Assembly (NCBI GenBank): GCA_051875715.1
Contig: JBJEHD010000051.1
Span: 1-54,396 of the forward strand
Reading direction: 5' to 3'
Source of the DNA: DYCT01 sp051875715
GTDB lineage: Bacteria; Bacteroidota; Bacteroidia; Bacteroidales; Bacteroidaceae
DNA: 54,396 nucleotides
Shown: in pieces, positions 44,349 to 53,360 of the stretch
How the letters are laid out: every line of letters begins with the position of its first letter
Position numbering within the stretch: the stretch's first letter is position 1
Translations under genes and position numbers: made by a program
Notes under the pieces: generated by a model
The model's database searches: none
What the model was told of the DNA's origin: nothing
What the model saw: the letters and a program-made list of their open reading frames with translations, nothing else

Positions 44349-47300
44349 ATGGTCGAAAAACATATTTTAGGTCTTGATTTAGGAACCAACAGCATAGGAT
44401 GGGCCGTCGTCAAGGAAACATACGCCGACGATGGAAAACAAATAAGCAAAACCATTGTAGATGCCGGTAGCCGCATTCTTCCCATGGACGCTGCCATGCA
44501 GAGCGATTTCGCCCGAGGCAACTCCATCTCGCAGACGGCAGAGCGCACCCGACTGCGCATGATTCGGCGCATCAACGAGCGTATGCTGCTTCGGCGCGAA
44601 CGTCTTCACCGCGTGCTTCGCCTGCTTGGTTTTTTGCCTGCACACTACGCCTCTTCGTTGGACCGCTACGGCAAGCATACGTCCGCCGAGGTTCCCTTGC
44701 TCCCCTGGACGAAGGATGAGGACGGCCATCCGCATTTCCTGTTCAAAGAGTCGTACGATGAGATGCTCCAACTCTTTTACCAGCACCAGCCTGACCTGAT
44801 GCAGCAGGGCATGAAAGTACCCTATGATTGGACCATCTATTATCTGCGCCACAAAGCGCTGACGCAACCCGTCTCGGGGCAGGAACTGGCCTGGATACTG
44901 CTGCAGTTCAACCAGAAACGTGGTTACTACCAAACGCGGGCCGACCAGCAAGAGACCGACAAGACTAAAGAGGAGGCCTACTATGCGCTGAAAGTGGTCG
45001 ATGTGGTGGACAGCGGTGACAGACGGGGAAAAGAAATCTGGTGGAACGTCATGTTGGAAAACGGCATGGTATATCGCCGTACGGCCAGAGAGAAGCCCGA
45101 CTGGACAGGTAAAGTCAAAGAATTCATCGTCACCACGCAACTGAACGACGACGGTACGCCCAAAGTAGATAAGGAAGGCAACATCCGCCGGTCGTTTCGT
45201 ATGCCCGGTGAGGACGATTGGGGACTGATTAAAGTCAAGACCCAGGCGGACATCCGGCAGAGTTCCCTCACGGTTGGGTCTTACATCTTCCAGGCGCTGT
45301 TGCGCAATCCCAAACAGAAAATCATCGGAAAGTTGGTGAGAACCATCGAACGCGATTTCTACAAGCAAGAACTGCGGCAGATTCTCCGCAAGCAACAAGA
45401 GTTTCTTCCCGAACTGACCGACCGCGAACTCTATGCCGCGTGCGTACATGCGCTTTATCCCCAAAACGAGGCTTATCGCAATTCTATCGCTTCGCGCGAT
45501 TTCACATACCTGCTGATTGAAGACGTCTTGTTCTATCAGCGCCCCTTGAAGAGCAAGAAATCGCTTATTGGCGAGTGTCCCTACGAAAGCCACCGCTACA
45601 CGAACGAGCAGGGCGAGCAGGCCAAGGCACCTATCAAATGCATCGCCAAGTCGCATCCGCTTTATCAGGAATTCCGCCTGTGGCAGTTCGTTGGCAATCT
45701 GCGCATCTATCAGTCGCAGGTCGATGCCAACGGTCGCTCCATGGATGATGCCGATGTCACTTCGCGCTTCCTCCCCGACGAGGCGGCACGCGTGGCTCTT
45801 TTCGACTATCTCAACAACTTGCCGCGTATCAGTCAACGGGACCTGCTCGTTGGTTATTTTCATCTCAAATGCTCCAAGGCGGTAAATGCACCGGGTGTCT
45901 ACCGGTGGAACTATGTGGAAGACCGCCAGTATCCCTGCAACACCACTCGTGGGGACATTATTTCGCGTCTGAAAAAGGCCGGTGTGCGAACCGACTTCCT
46001 CAACGAGACGGATGGAGAAAATCAGGGCAACGAACCTCTGCTGCGCTTGTGGCACATCCTGTACAGCGTCGACAATCCGGTTCAACTGAAGGATGCGATG
46101 AAGAAATATGCCAGAAGATATGATTTGGACGACAGGTTTGTTGATGTGATGAGCAAGTTCCCTCCATTTGAGAACGAATATGGAGCGTATTCGGCCAAAG
46201 CCATCAAGCGGTTGCTCCCGTTGATGCGCATGGGGCGCTATTGGCGAGCCGATGCAATCGATGCAGCCACCCGGCAACGCATCCGGCACATCCTCGACGG
46301 CGAAGTGGACGAACGAATTTCCACTCGTGTACGGGAGAAAGCCATATCGCTGACCAGCGAGGAACAGTTCCGGGGTCTGCCGCTTTGGCTGGCCTGTTAC
46401 GTGGTATACAATCGTCACAGCGAAACGTCCGACATACAGAAATGGGAGTCGCCAGCAGACATCGACGCCTACCTGGCCGCCTTCCGCCAGCATTCCCTGC
46501 GCAATCCGGTGGTGGAGCAGGTGGTCACCGAGACACTGCGCACCGTACGAGACATCTGGAGAAGCCACGGTTCTATCGACGAAATCCATCTGGAATTGGG
46601 TCGGGAAATAAAGAATCCGGCGGACAAGCGTGCGAAAATCACGCAGCGGGCGTTGGACAACGAAATCGCCAACCTGCGTGTCAAGGCGTTGCTCACCGAA
46701 TTCATGAACCCGGAGTTTCAGATAGAGAACGTACGTCCGTTCTCGCCCAGCCAGCAAGAACTGCTGCGCATCTATGAAGACACGGCCCTCAACAGCGTGG
46801 AAGAACTGGACGACGATATTGCCGACATCTTGAAGAAATTTGCACAGACCGAAGTCTCCAAGCGACCGACACGCAGCGAGGTGATGCGATACAAACTCTG
46901 GTTGGAACAACACTACGTTTCGCCCTACACGGGTCAGCCCATTCCTTTGTCCCGGCTCTTTACGTCGGACTACGAGATAGAGCACGTCATCCCTCAATCC
47001 CTCTATTTTGACGATTCGCTGAGCAACAAAGTGATTTGCGAGGCGGAGGTCAACAAACTGAAAGACAATGCGCTGGGTTATGCCTTCATTTGCCAGCATC
47101 ACGGCGAGAAGGTACAGATTTCGGGTGGACGGACGGTGAAGGTGCTCGAAGTGGACAGTTATTGCGACCTGGTGAACCGCCTCTACAGACGCAATCCGTC
47201 CAAAGCCAAGAAACTGCTGATGGAGGACATCCCGGCAGAATTCATCGAACGCCAACTCAACGACAGTCGCTACATCAGCAAATTTGTCAAGGCCCTTCTT

Positions 47301-48878
47301 TCCCACATTGTCCGAGAAGACGACGAGCAAGAAGCGACTTCTAAAAACCTGATTGTATGCAGTGGCAGCGTGACGGACCGGTTGAAGAAAGACTGGGGCA
47401 TCAACGAGGTATGGAACCACCTCGTCTTGCCACGCTTCCAGCGCATGAACGAACTGACCGAGAGCCATCGTTTCACCACGACCAACAGCCACGGCCATCT
47501 CATCCCGGACATGCCGTTGGAACTCCAGAAGGGTTTCAACAAGAAACGCATCGACCATCGACACCATGCCATGGATGCCATCGTCATCGCCTGCACCACG
47601 CGCGAACATGTCAATCTGATAAGCAATGAAGCCGCTTCGCCTAAGAACAACCAGAATCGCTACCAACTTTCGCGCAAACTGCGCCGCTACGAAGAGGTGG
47701 AAATGAAGAGAGACGGGGAAGTGCAACGTCGGATGGTGGCCAAGGAATTCTTGATGCCTTGGCCGGGTTTCCCGGCCGATGTGGAACGTGCGTTGAACGA
47801 AATCGTGGTCAGCTTCAAGCAGAACCTTCGCGTCATCAACAAGACCAAGAATTACAGCATACGTTTCGTAAATGGCAAGAAAAAGGAGGTGGCGCAGACC
47901 AAGGGAGACAGTTGGGCCATCCGCAAGTCGATGCACAAGGATACGGTGTTTGGCGAAGTCAACCTCCGCCGCGAGAAGACCGTATCGCTGAAAGAAGCGA
48001 TGAAGCAGCCGCAACGCATAGTCGACAAAGAACTGAAGGAGAAAATCAAGACGATGTTGGCTCTCAACTATTCGGAAAAAGACATAAAGAACTATTTTAC
48101 CACACATGCCGAAAGTTGGAGCGATGTGAACCTGAAGAAAATCAAGGTGTATTATTTCACCCAGGAAACCTCTGACCGCTTCTTTGCCACACGCAAAAGC
48201 ATCGATACGAGTTTTGACGAGAAGACGATTCGTGAGAAACTGACCGATACGGGCATTCAGCAGATAATGCTGCGCCATCTGTCCCAATGTGGCGGAAACG
48301 CCGAGGTGGCTTTCTCTCCGGACGGAATCGACCGGATGAACCAACATCTGCGCGAACTGAACAACGGCCGCGACCACCAGCCCATCTATAAAGTGCGTGT
48401 CTACGAGAAGGCCGAGAAGTTCGCCGTGGGGCAGAAGGGCAACAAGTCGAAAAAGTTTGTAGAAGGGGCCAAAGGTACCAACCTGTTCTTTGCCGTATAC
48501 GAAAAAGACGGACGGCGCAGTTACCGCACCATCCCGTTCTACGAAGCTGTCGATAAGATGAAGCAAGGGTTGCCCGTTGACGAAGATGCGCTCTTCATCC
48601 TTTCACCCAACGATTTGGTCTATCTGCCTACAGCGGAAGAACTTGCCCAAGGGAAAGTAAACTTACCCTTGGATAAGAGTCGGGTATATAAGCTGGTATC
48701 GTGTGGACAAGTAAAAGCATCTTTTGTACATCATGCTGTATCGTCGATTATTCAGGATAAGGTAGAATTTTCTTCTCAAAATAAAATGGAGCGAGCCATT
48801 ACGGGTGAAATGATTAAAGAAACCTGTCTGCCCTTGAAGGTGGACCGTTTGGGACACATTGTCAAAATAGGAGTGTAG
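44349..48878 (+). CDS. cas9: CRISPR-associated endonuclease Cas9, type II-C
   Basis: A 1509-residue RNA-guided DNA nuclease. RuvC-I is LGLDLGTNSIGWA (catalytic D10). The arginine-rich bridge helix is at about 60-90 (RTRLRMIRRINERMLLRRER). RuvC-II is IHLELGRE (E749), the HNH nuclease is SDYEIEHVIPQS (H879), and RuvC-III is DHRHHAMDAIVIA (H1072/H1073, D1076). All catalytic residues are present, so it should be active. The protein is long for subtype II-C in general but normal for the large Bacteroidota branch. The last 75 codons, in the expected PAM-interacting region, are more AT-rich than the rest. cas1 and cas2 follow directly; absence of csn2 and cas4 assigns subtype II-C. Confidence 0.97.
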   Translation: MVEKHILGLDLGTNSIGWAVVKETYADDGKQISKTIVDAGSRILPMDAAMQSDFARGNSISQTAERTRLRMIRRINERMLLRRERLHRVLRLLGFLPAHYASSLDRYGKHTSAEVPLLPWTKDEDGHPHFLFKESYDEMLQLFYQHQPDLMQQGMKVPYDWTIYYLRHKALTQPVSGQELAWILLQFNQKRGYYQTRADQQETDKTKEEAYYALKVVDVVDSGDRRGKEIWWNVMLENGMVYRRTAREKPDWTGKVKEFIVTTQLNDDGTPKVDKEGNIRRSFRMPGEDDWGLIKVKTQADIRQSSLTVGSYIFQALLRNPKQKIIGKLVRTIERDFYKQELRQILRKQQEFLPELTDRELYAACVHALYPQNEAYRNSIASRDFTYLLIEDVLFYQRPLKSKKSLIGECPYESHRYTNEQGEQAKAPIKCIAKSHPLYQEFRLWQFVGNLRIYQSQVDANGRSMDDADVTSRFLPDEAARVALFDYLNNLPRISQRDLLVGYFHLKCSKAVNAPGVYRWNYVEDRQYPCNTTRGDIISRLKKAGVRTDFLNETDGENQGNEPLLRLWHILYSVDNPVQLKDAMKKYARRYDLDDRFVDVMSKFPPFENEYGAYSAKAIKRLLPLMRMGRYWRADAIDAATRQRIRHILDGEVDERISTRVREKAISLTSEEQFRGLPLWLACYVVYNRHSETSDIQKWESPADIDAYLAAFRQHSLRNPVVEQVVTETLRTVRDIWRSHGSIDEIHLELGREIKNPADKRAKITQRALDNEIANLRVKALLTEFMNPEFQIENVRPFSPSQQELLRIYEDTALNSVEELDDDIADILKKFAQTEVSKRPTRSEVMRYKLWLEQHYVSPYTGQPIPLSRLFTSDYEIEHVIPQSLYFDDSLSNKVICEAEVNKLKDNALGYAFICQHHGEKVQISGGRTVKVLEVDSYCDLVNRLYRRNPSKAKKLLMEDIPAEFIERQLNDSRYISKFVKALLSHIVREDDEQEATSKNLIVCSGSVTDRLKKDWGINEVWNHLVLPRFQRMNELTESHRFTTTNSHGHLIPDMPLELQKGFNKKRIDHRHHAMDAIVIACTTREHVNLISNEAASPKNNQNRYQLSRKLRRYEEVEMKRDGEVQRRMVAKEFLMPWPGFPADVERALNEIVVSFKQNLRVINKTKNYSIRFVNGKKKEVAQTKGDSWAIRKSMHKDTVFGEVNLRREKTVSLKEAMKQPQRIVDKELKEKIKTMLALNYSEKDIKNYFTTHAESWSDVNLKKIKVYYFTQETSDRFFATRKSIDTSFDEKTIREKLTDTGIQQIMLRHLSQCGGNAEVAFSPDGIDRMNQHLRELNNGRDHQPIYKVRVYEKAEKFAVGQKGNKSKKFVEGAKGTNLFFAVYEKDGRRSYRTIPFYEAVDKMKQGLPVDEDALFILSPNDLVYLPTAEELAQGKVNLPLDKSRVYKLVSCGQVKASFVHHAVSSIIQDKVEFSSQNKMERAITGEMIKETCLPLKVDRLGHIVKIGV

Positions 48879-48882
48879 GCGT

Positions 48883-49827
48883 ATGATTAAGAAGACCTTG
48901 TATTTCGGAAATCCTGCTTACTTGTCCCTTCGGATGGGGCAGTTGGTCATCAAACTTCCCGAGGTGGAAAAGTCGGACAAACTGCCCGAAGGGGTCAAGG
49001 AACAAAGCGTCGTGACGCGCCCTATCGAGGACATCGGCATCGTTGTGCTGGACAACAAGCAGATTACCCTGACGCAAGGACTTCTGGAGGCCCTGTTGGA
49101 GAACAATTGTGCCGTCATCACGTGTGACAGCAAACAGATGCCGGTGGGGATGCTGCTTCCGCTTTGTGGGAACAGCATCCAAAGCGAGCGTTTCCAGGAG
49201 CAGATTGCCGCATCGTTGCCTTTGCGCAAGCAGTTGTGGCAGCAAACAGTCAAGGCAAAGATTGAGAACCAGGCCAAGGTGCTCAGTCTTTGCGCCAAAG
49301 CCGAGGTGCGCTGCATGCTGAAGTGGAGCGATGAAGTGAAGAGTGGCGATTCCGACAATCTGGAGGCACGGGCTGCCGCCTACTATTGGAAAATGCTCTT
49401 TGCCGATATCCCCGGATTGGAAGACTTCACTCGAGGCCGCGAAGGGATGGACCCCAACAATCTGCTCAATTATGGCTACGCCATCCTTCGTGCCGTCGTA
49501 GCCCGTGCTTTGGTGTGCAGCGGGTTGTTGCCTACCTTGGGCATCCATCATCACAACCGCTACAATGCCTATTGTTTGGCCGACGACATCATGGAACCTT
49601 ATCGTCCTTACGTAGACGAACTGGTTTATGGGATTGTCCGCGAAAAACAAGGACGGAATCTCCAGTTGGACAAGACGATGAAAGCCTGGCTGCTGAGCAT
49701 CCCTACGATGGATGTGACGATAGGGGGCAAGCGCAGTCCGCTGATGGTGGGCATCAGCCAGACCACCGCTTCGCTGGCCAAGTGTTTCAGTGGAGAACTG
49801 CGTCGCATCGCTTATCCCGAACGCTGA
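48883..49827 (+). CDS. cas1: CRISPR-associated endonuclease Cas1 (type II)
   Basis: A 314-residue integrase for spacer acquisition, starting MIKKTLYFGNPAYLSLRMGQ 4 bp after the cas9 stop. The catalytic glutamate is in ILRAVVARALVCSGLL/ LNYGYAILRA context of the alpha-helical domain, and GIHHHNRYNAYCLADDIMEP contains the conserved histidine and aspartates. With Cas2 it inserts new spacers at the leader end of the array. Confidence 0.96.
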   Translation: MIKKTLYFGNPAYLSLRMGQLVIKLPEVEKSDKLPEGVKEQSVVTRPIEDIGIVVLDNKQITLTQGLLEALLENNCAVITCDSKQMPVGMLLPLCGNSIQSERFQEQIAASLPLRKQLWQQTVKAKIENQAKVLSLCAKAEVRCMLKWSDEVKSGDSDNLEARAAAYYWKMLFADIPGLEDFTRGREGMDPNNLLNYGYAILRAVVARALVCSGLLPTLGIHHHNRYNAYCLADDIMEPYRPYVDELVYGIVREKQGRNLQLDKTMKAWLLSIPTMDVTIGGKRSPLMVGISQTTASLAKCFSGELRRIAYPER

Positions 49828-49847
49828 TCGCTATTGTGAGGTGCGTG

Positions 49848-50180
49848 ATGAATCGGTTCAACGAGTATCGGGTCATGTGGGTAATGGTGTATTTCGATTT
49901 GCCTACGGAAACAAAGAAGGACAAACGTGCATACGTGCAGTTCCGTAAGCAGTTGATGCAAGATGGATTCACGATGTTTCAGTTCTCTGTCTATGTGCGT
50001 CATTGCGCCAGCATGGAGAACGCAGAAGTCCATTCAAAACGCGTGAGTGCCATCATTCCCGAATATGGCCACGTAGCGGTGATGTGCATTACAGACAAGC
50101 AATTTGCCAACATCAAGGTGTTTCATGGCTCGAAAGTTGCAAAGAGGAAAGCAGAACCGATGCAACTTGAACTCTTCTGA
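49848..50180 (+). CDS. cas2: CRISPR-associated endoribonuclease/adaptor Cas2
   Basis: A 110-residue protein starting MNRFNEYRVMWVMVYFDLPT; this ATG gives the normal Cas2 length. VMVYFDLPTETKKDKRAYVQ holds the conserved aspartate after the first strand, and GFTMFQFSVYVRHC the second strand. It bridges Cas1 dimers during spacer integration. It begins 20 bp after cas1 and ends 68 bp before the array. Confidence 0.95.
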   Translation: MNRFNEYRVMWVMVYFDLPTETKKDKRAYVQFRKQLMQDGFTMFQFSVYVRHCASMENAEVHSKRVSAIIPEYGHVAVMCITDKQFANIKVFHGSKVAKRKAEPMQLELF

Positions 50181-50220
50181 ATTCCGCCAAATTTTTATTC
50201 CTATTGGCCATCATAAACAG

Positions 50221-50249
50221 CAGGATATGAGACGGTTGCCCATATCCTG
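50221..50249. terminator. Stem-loop at the cas2-proximal edge of the CRISPR array
   Basis: CAGGATATG (50221-50229) pairs with CATATCCTG (50241-50249), directly against the first repeat. No U-run follows on either strand. It may stop or stabilise transcripts arriving from cas2 or from the minus-strand array. Confidence 0.45.
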
Positions 50250-51905
50250 TTGTGTAATACCTCACAAAGGTAAGATTTCTCAAGCAAATCACAACAGATT
50301 GAGTACTAATAAAAATAACGCATTAGTTGTGTAATACCTCACAAAGGTAAGATTTCTCAAGCAAATCACAACCGCGTTCGTCAAGGCGAATTTGGCATCA
50401 AGGTTGTGTAATACCTCACAAAGGTAAGATTTCTCAAGCAAATCACAACCGGCGATTGTCTATCTTGCAAACACACGGGTTGTGTAATACCTCACAAAGG
50501 TAAGATTTCTCAAGCAAATCACAACAGGGCGAAGTTGATTGCGTACAAGATTTCGTTGTGTAATACCTCACAAAGGTAAGATTTCTCAAGCAAATCACAA
50601 CCAAATACGTTCGCGCGCGCTGCTCTCCGCGTTGTGTAATACCTCACAAAGGTAAGATTTCTCAAGCAAATCACAACACTTGTGGACAACTCAAACCCCC
50701 GAATAAGTTGTGTAATACCTCACAAAGGTAAGATTTCTCAAGCAAATCACAACTTTCTCTGTAGGTTTTGCTATTCAGAAGGCGTTGTGTAATACCTCAC
50801 AAAGGTAAGATTTCTCAAGCAAATCACAACTGGTTACATTGGATGCGTTCAAACACGTTTGTTGTGTAATACCTCACAAAGGTAAGATTTCTCAAGCAAA
50901 TCACAACATTAACAAGATTCTTGAACTTATAGGGTTGGTTGTGTAATACCTCACAAAGGTAAGATTTCTCAAGCAAATCACAACAAAACATACAATCCAC
51001 CATCATAACCGACAGTTGTGTAATACCTCACAAAGGTAAGATTTCTCAAGCAAATCACAACTGGCATCAAGGCATTTACGCACGTGTTTGGGTTGTGTAA
51101 TACCTCACAAAGGTAAGATTTCTCAAGCAAATCACAACAAGGAGCGCCAGGCCGTGAGGTGATACCAGTTGTGTAATACCTCACAAAGGTAAGATTTCTC
51201 AAGCAAATCACAACTTGCCAACTCGATGTAATTGCAATCTTAGGTTGTGTAATACCTCACAAAGGTAAGATTTCTCAAGCAAATCACAACTCTTCCGAAA
51301 GGTTAAGTCCGTTCAATGCTGTTGTGTAATACCTCACAAAGGTAAGATTTCTCAAGCAAATCACAACAGAAACCTTTGATGAAAACGAGTTGGGCGAGTT
51401 GTGTAATACCTCACAAAGGTAAGATTTCTCAAGCAAATCACAACGATAGCAAGACCTTTTCGATGCAATTCTGTGTTGTGTAATACCTCACAAAGGTAAG
51501 ATTTCTCAAGCAAATCACAACCAGTGTTCCGTCTGTAACTGTGTAATTCGAGTTGTGTAATACCTCACAAAGGTAAGATTTCTCAAGCAAATCACAACTC
51601 GCAATTAAGACAATGCGACATTTCCAAAGTTGTGTAATACCTCACAAAGGTAAGATTTCTCAAGCAAATCACAACAAGGCGTGCGTATTGCTTTACAAAA
51701 AGGGGGTTGTGTAATACCTCACAAAGGTAAGATTTCTCAAGCAAATCACAACAGCCGCATCGGCAGGAAGTTCGTGCAGCTGTTGTGTAATACCTCACAA
51801 AGGTAAGATTTCTCAAGCAAATCACAACACATCAAAGTGTCCTTTAATCCAATCCTTGGTTGTGTAATACCTCACAAAGGTAAGATTTCTCAAGCAAATC
51901 ACAAC
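50249..51905 (-). CRISPR. Type II-C CRISPR array: 22 repeats of 47 bp, 21 spacers
   Basis: All 22 repeats read identically by eye. On the plus strand the repeat starts GTTGTGTAATACCTCACAAA and ends TCTCAAGCAAATCACAAC; its ends GTTGTG and CACAAC are inverted repeats. Repeats start at 50249, 50326, 50403, 50479, 50555, 50631, 50707, 50784, 50861, 50938, 51015, 51092, 51168, 51244, 51321, 51398, 51475, 51552, 51629, 51706, 51782 and 51859. Spacers are 29 or 30 bp. TracrRNA pairing shows that the crRNA handle GTTGTGATTTGC is made from the minus strand, towards the cas genes. In that orientation each repeat holds TACCTTTG with TTG 19 bp upstream, a Bacteroidota-type promoter. Spacers 2 and 11 share a 10-base end overlap. 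Confidence 0.97.
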
Positions 51906-52128
51906 AGTTATGGCATATCTGTCAACAAGCCGAAACTAACAAGAACTTGTTTGATTTCAAAGCATGTTTTGCATAGTAAATCACAGAAAAAATAACTACA
52001 TTCGCTGGTGTTATGATAGAATATCAGAGCACAGCGAAACAGTATGTTTATAGCAACGATTACATATTTATTTGAATGTGAAGCACACTAAAGAACCATT
52101 GAAATAAATCATAATTTTGAATACATTT
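51906..52128 (-). promoter_or_regulatory. AT-rich putative leader at the cas-distal end of the array
   Basis: About 220 bp without a supported gene, much more AT-rich than the cas genes. Because crRNAs are read from the minus strand, this is the upstream side of the array and the expected site of new spacer integration. No sequence motif proves it. Confidence 0.45.
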
Positions 52129-52365
52129 ATGAAAGACGCATTCGACATAGTCAAGAAATATGCCAATGAGCATGGATATGACACGGTTCGTCCAGCAGGG
52201 GCGAAAAGTGGCTTTTCCTACTTCCACGCCTTCAACCAATCGAGCATAGGTCATAAAACGGGATTGCCCCACATCATCAAGATAAATGAGGCAGGACAAC
52301 TATCCGTAGTAAAGAACCTTAAAGAGCGAATGTGGGCGGTAAAGGAAGAAGTCAAACTACTTTAA
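52129..52365 (+). CDS. Small protein of unknown function beside the CRISPR array
   Basis: A 78-residue protein from the ATG at 52129 (a TTG at 52117 would give 82). It begins MKDAFDIVKKYANEHGYDTV and continues RPAGAKSGFSYFHAFNQSS; the C-terminal part is KINEAGQLSVVKNLKERMWA. It has a mixed alpha/beta pattern, no signal peptide and no membrane segment. I do not recognise the family. It lies between the array leader and a lone degenerate CRISPR repeat. It could be a cargo gene, an unrecognised accessory gene or even chance coding; the even amino-acid composition favours a real protein. Confidence 0.55.
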   Translation: MKDAFDIVKKYANEHGYDTVRPAGAKSGFSYFHAFNQSSIGHKTGLPHIIKINEAGQLSVVKNLKERMWAVKEEVKLL

Positions 52366-52394
52366 TAACTCAGATATTGCTCGAAGCACACTTT

Positions 52395-52441
52395 GTTGTG
52401 TTATACCTCACAAAGGTATGACCTCTTAAACATATCGGTCG
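52395..52441 (-). repeat. Lone degenerate CRISPR repeat
   Basis: GTTGTGTTATACCTCACAAA and following bases match the array repeat closely for the first 27 positions (2 changes). The other half, which encodes the crRNA handle that pairs with tracrRNA, is badly eroded. On the minus strand it keeps TACCTTTGTGAGGTAT, the promoter part of the repeat. It lies 489 bp beyond the last array repeat. Confidence 0.8.
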
Positions 52442-52751
52442 TTTCATCTTTATTGATTTTGAATATGTAATACACTGACAATCATCATTATTATAATGAT
52501 AAACTACTAGTACGCAACAAATTCGCAACAACTAATTGGGAAAATATTATCATTATGGGTGAACAAAAAAAATACATCTGAACTTTTTATAAGTGGGATT
52601 AAAAGACTTACTTCCTATCCGTAAGATACGATGTGTAGAGCATCATCAGTTTATCATAGAGGAGGATGTTATTTACTCGATGCACGTCATAAATCTACGG
52701 CATAATATAAAATAATCCGTAGATATTTGTCGTTCTTCCGGGGCTTATTTG
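52442..52751. other. AT-rich intergenic region without recognised genes
   Basis: About 310 bp between the lone repeat and the abiE promoter. I see no supported gene, RNA or long repeat in it. Confidence 0.5.
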
Positions 52752-52759
52752 TATTTTTG
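52752..52759 (+). promoter_or_regulatory. Promoter of abiEi-abiEii
   Basis: TATTTTTG (-7) with TTTG at 52726-52729 (-33), 22 bp apart, 20 bp before the abiEi start. AbiEi antitoxins usually repress this promoter. Confidence 0.6.
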
Positions 52760-52778
52760 CACCATTAAAAGTATTGAT

Positions 52779-53360
52779 ATGAATAGGATATCCCAGAAAA
52801 TAGAGGCACTAGGTGGCTTCATATCCACGGCAGATATGGAAAGTGAGGCTGAATATAAGCGTATTCACAGGGCCGCACAACGAGGTGAACTGATAAAACT
52901 CCGTTCCGGAGTCTATGCGTCACCGGATGCACTGCTTGATACGATGCTTGACATTGAACGCATTGTGCCGGGTGGTGTGGTCTGTTTGTACAATGCGTGG
53001 AGTTACTACCGTCTTACGACAACCGTGCCACCGTCTTTTTGTGTAGCCATTGAGCGGAAACGTAAAGTGGTCATTCCCCCAACGCTTCCTATCACGCTCT
53101 ACTATTGGAAAGAAGAGAACCTATCGCTTGGTGTAACGGAAGTTGTGTTGTCGGGACACACTGTACATATTACCAATCTTGAACGTAGCGTATGCGATGC
53201 GATGAAATACCGTAATAAGGTTGGCCTTGATGTCTGTGCGGAAATCGTGCGGACTTATCTGAGAAAAGAAGAGCGCGACCTTAGCCTTTTGACGGAATAT
53301 GCCAAACGGCTGAGAGTATGGTCGACATTGAAGAATTACCTTGAAATAGCGTTGGAATAA
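52779..53360 (+). CDS. AbiEi-type antitoxin / transcriptional regulator (type IV TA)
   Basis: A 193-residue protein from the ATG at 52779; upstream in-frame residues would run into the promoter. The N-terminal third is a winged helix-turn-helix (ISTADMESEAEYKRIHRAAQ, then GELIKLRSGVYASPDAL). GGVVCLYNAWSYYRLTTTVP and ITNLERSVCDAMKYRNKVGL are typical of AbiEi C-terminal antitoxin domains. It neutralises AbiEii and represses the operon. Its stop codon overlaps the toxin start by one base (TAATG). AT-rich, like its partner. Confidence 0.9.
   Translation: MNRISQKIEALGGFISTADMESEAEYKRIHRAAQRGELIKLRSGVYASPDALLDTMLDIERIVPGGVVCLYNAWSYYRLTTTVPPSFCVAIERKRKVVIPPTLPITLYYWKEENLSLGVTEVVLSGHTVHITNLERSVCDAMKYRNKVGLDVCAEIVRTYLRKEERDLSLLTEYAKRLRVWSTLKNYLEIALE

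Noticed and set aside
44379..48566. A very long (1395-codon) open frame antisense to cas9
   Set aside because: It mirrors cas9 codon structure, has no recognisable domain, and cas9 on the plus strand has all catalytic motifs. A product of high GC and codon bias.
50824..51825. Minus-strand open frames inside the array reading CDLLEKSYLCEVLHN repeatedly
   Set aside because: They are translations of the CRISPR repeat itself; the periodicity equals the repeat-spacer unit and there is no independent gene evidence.
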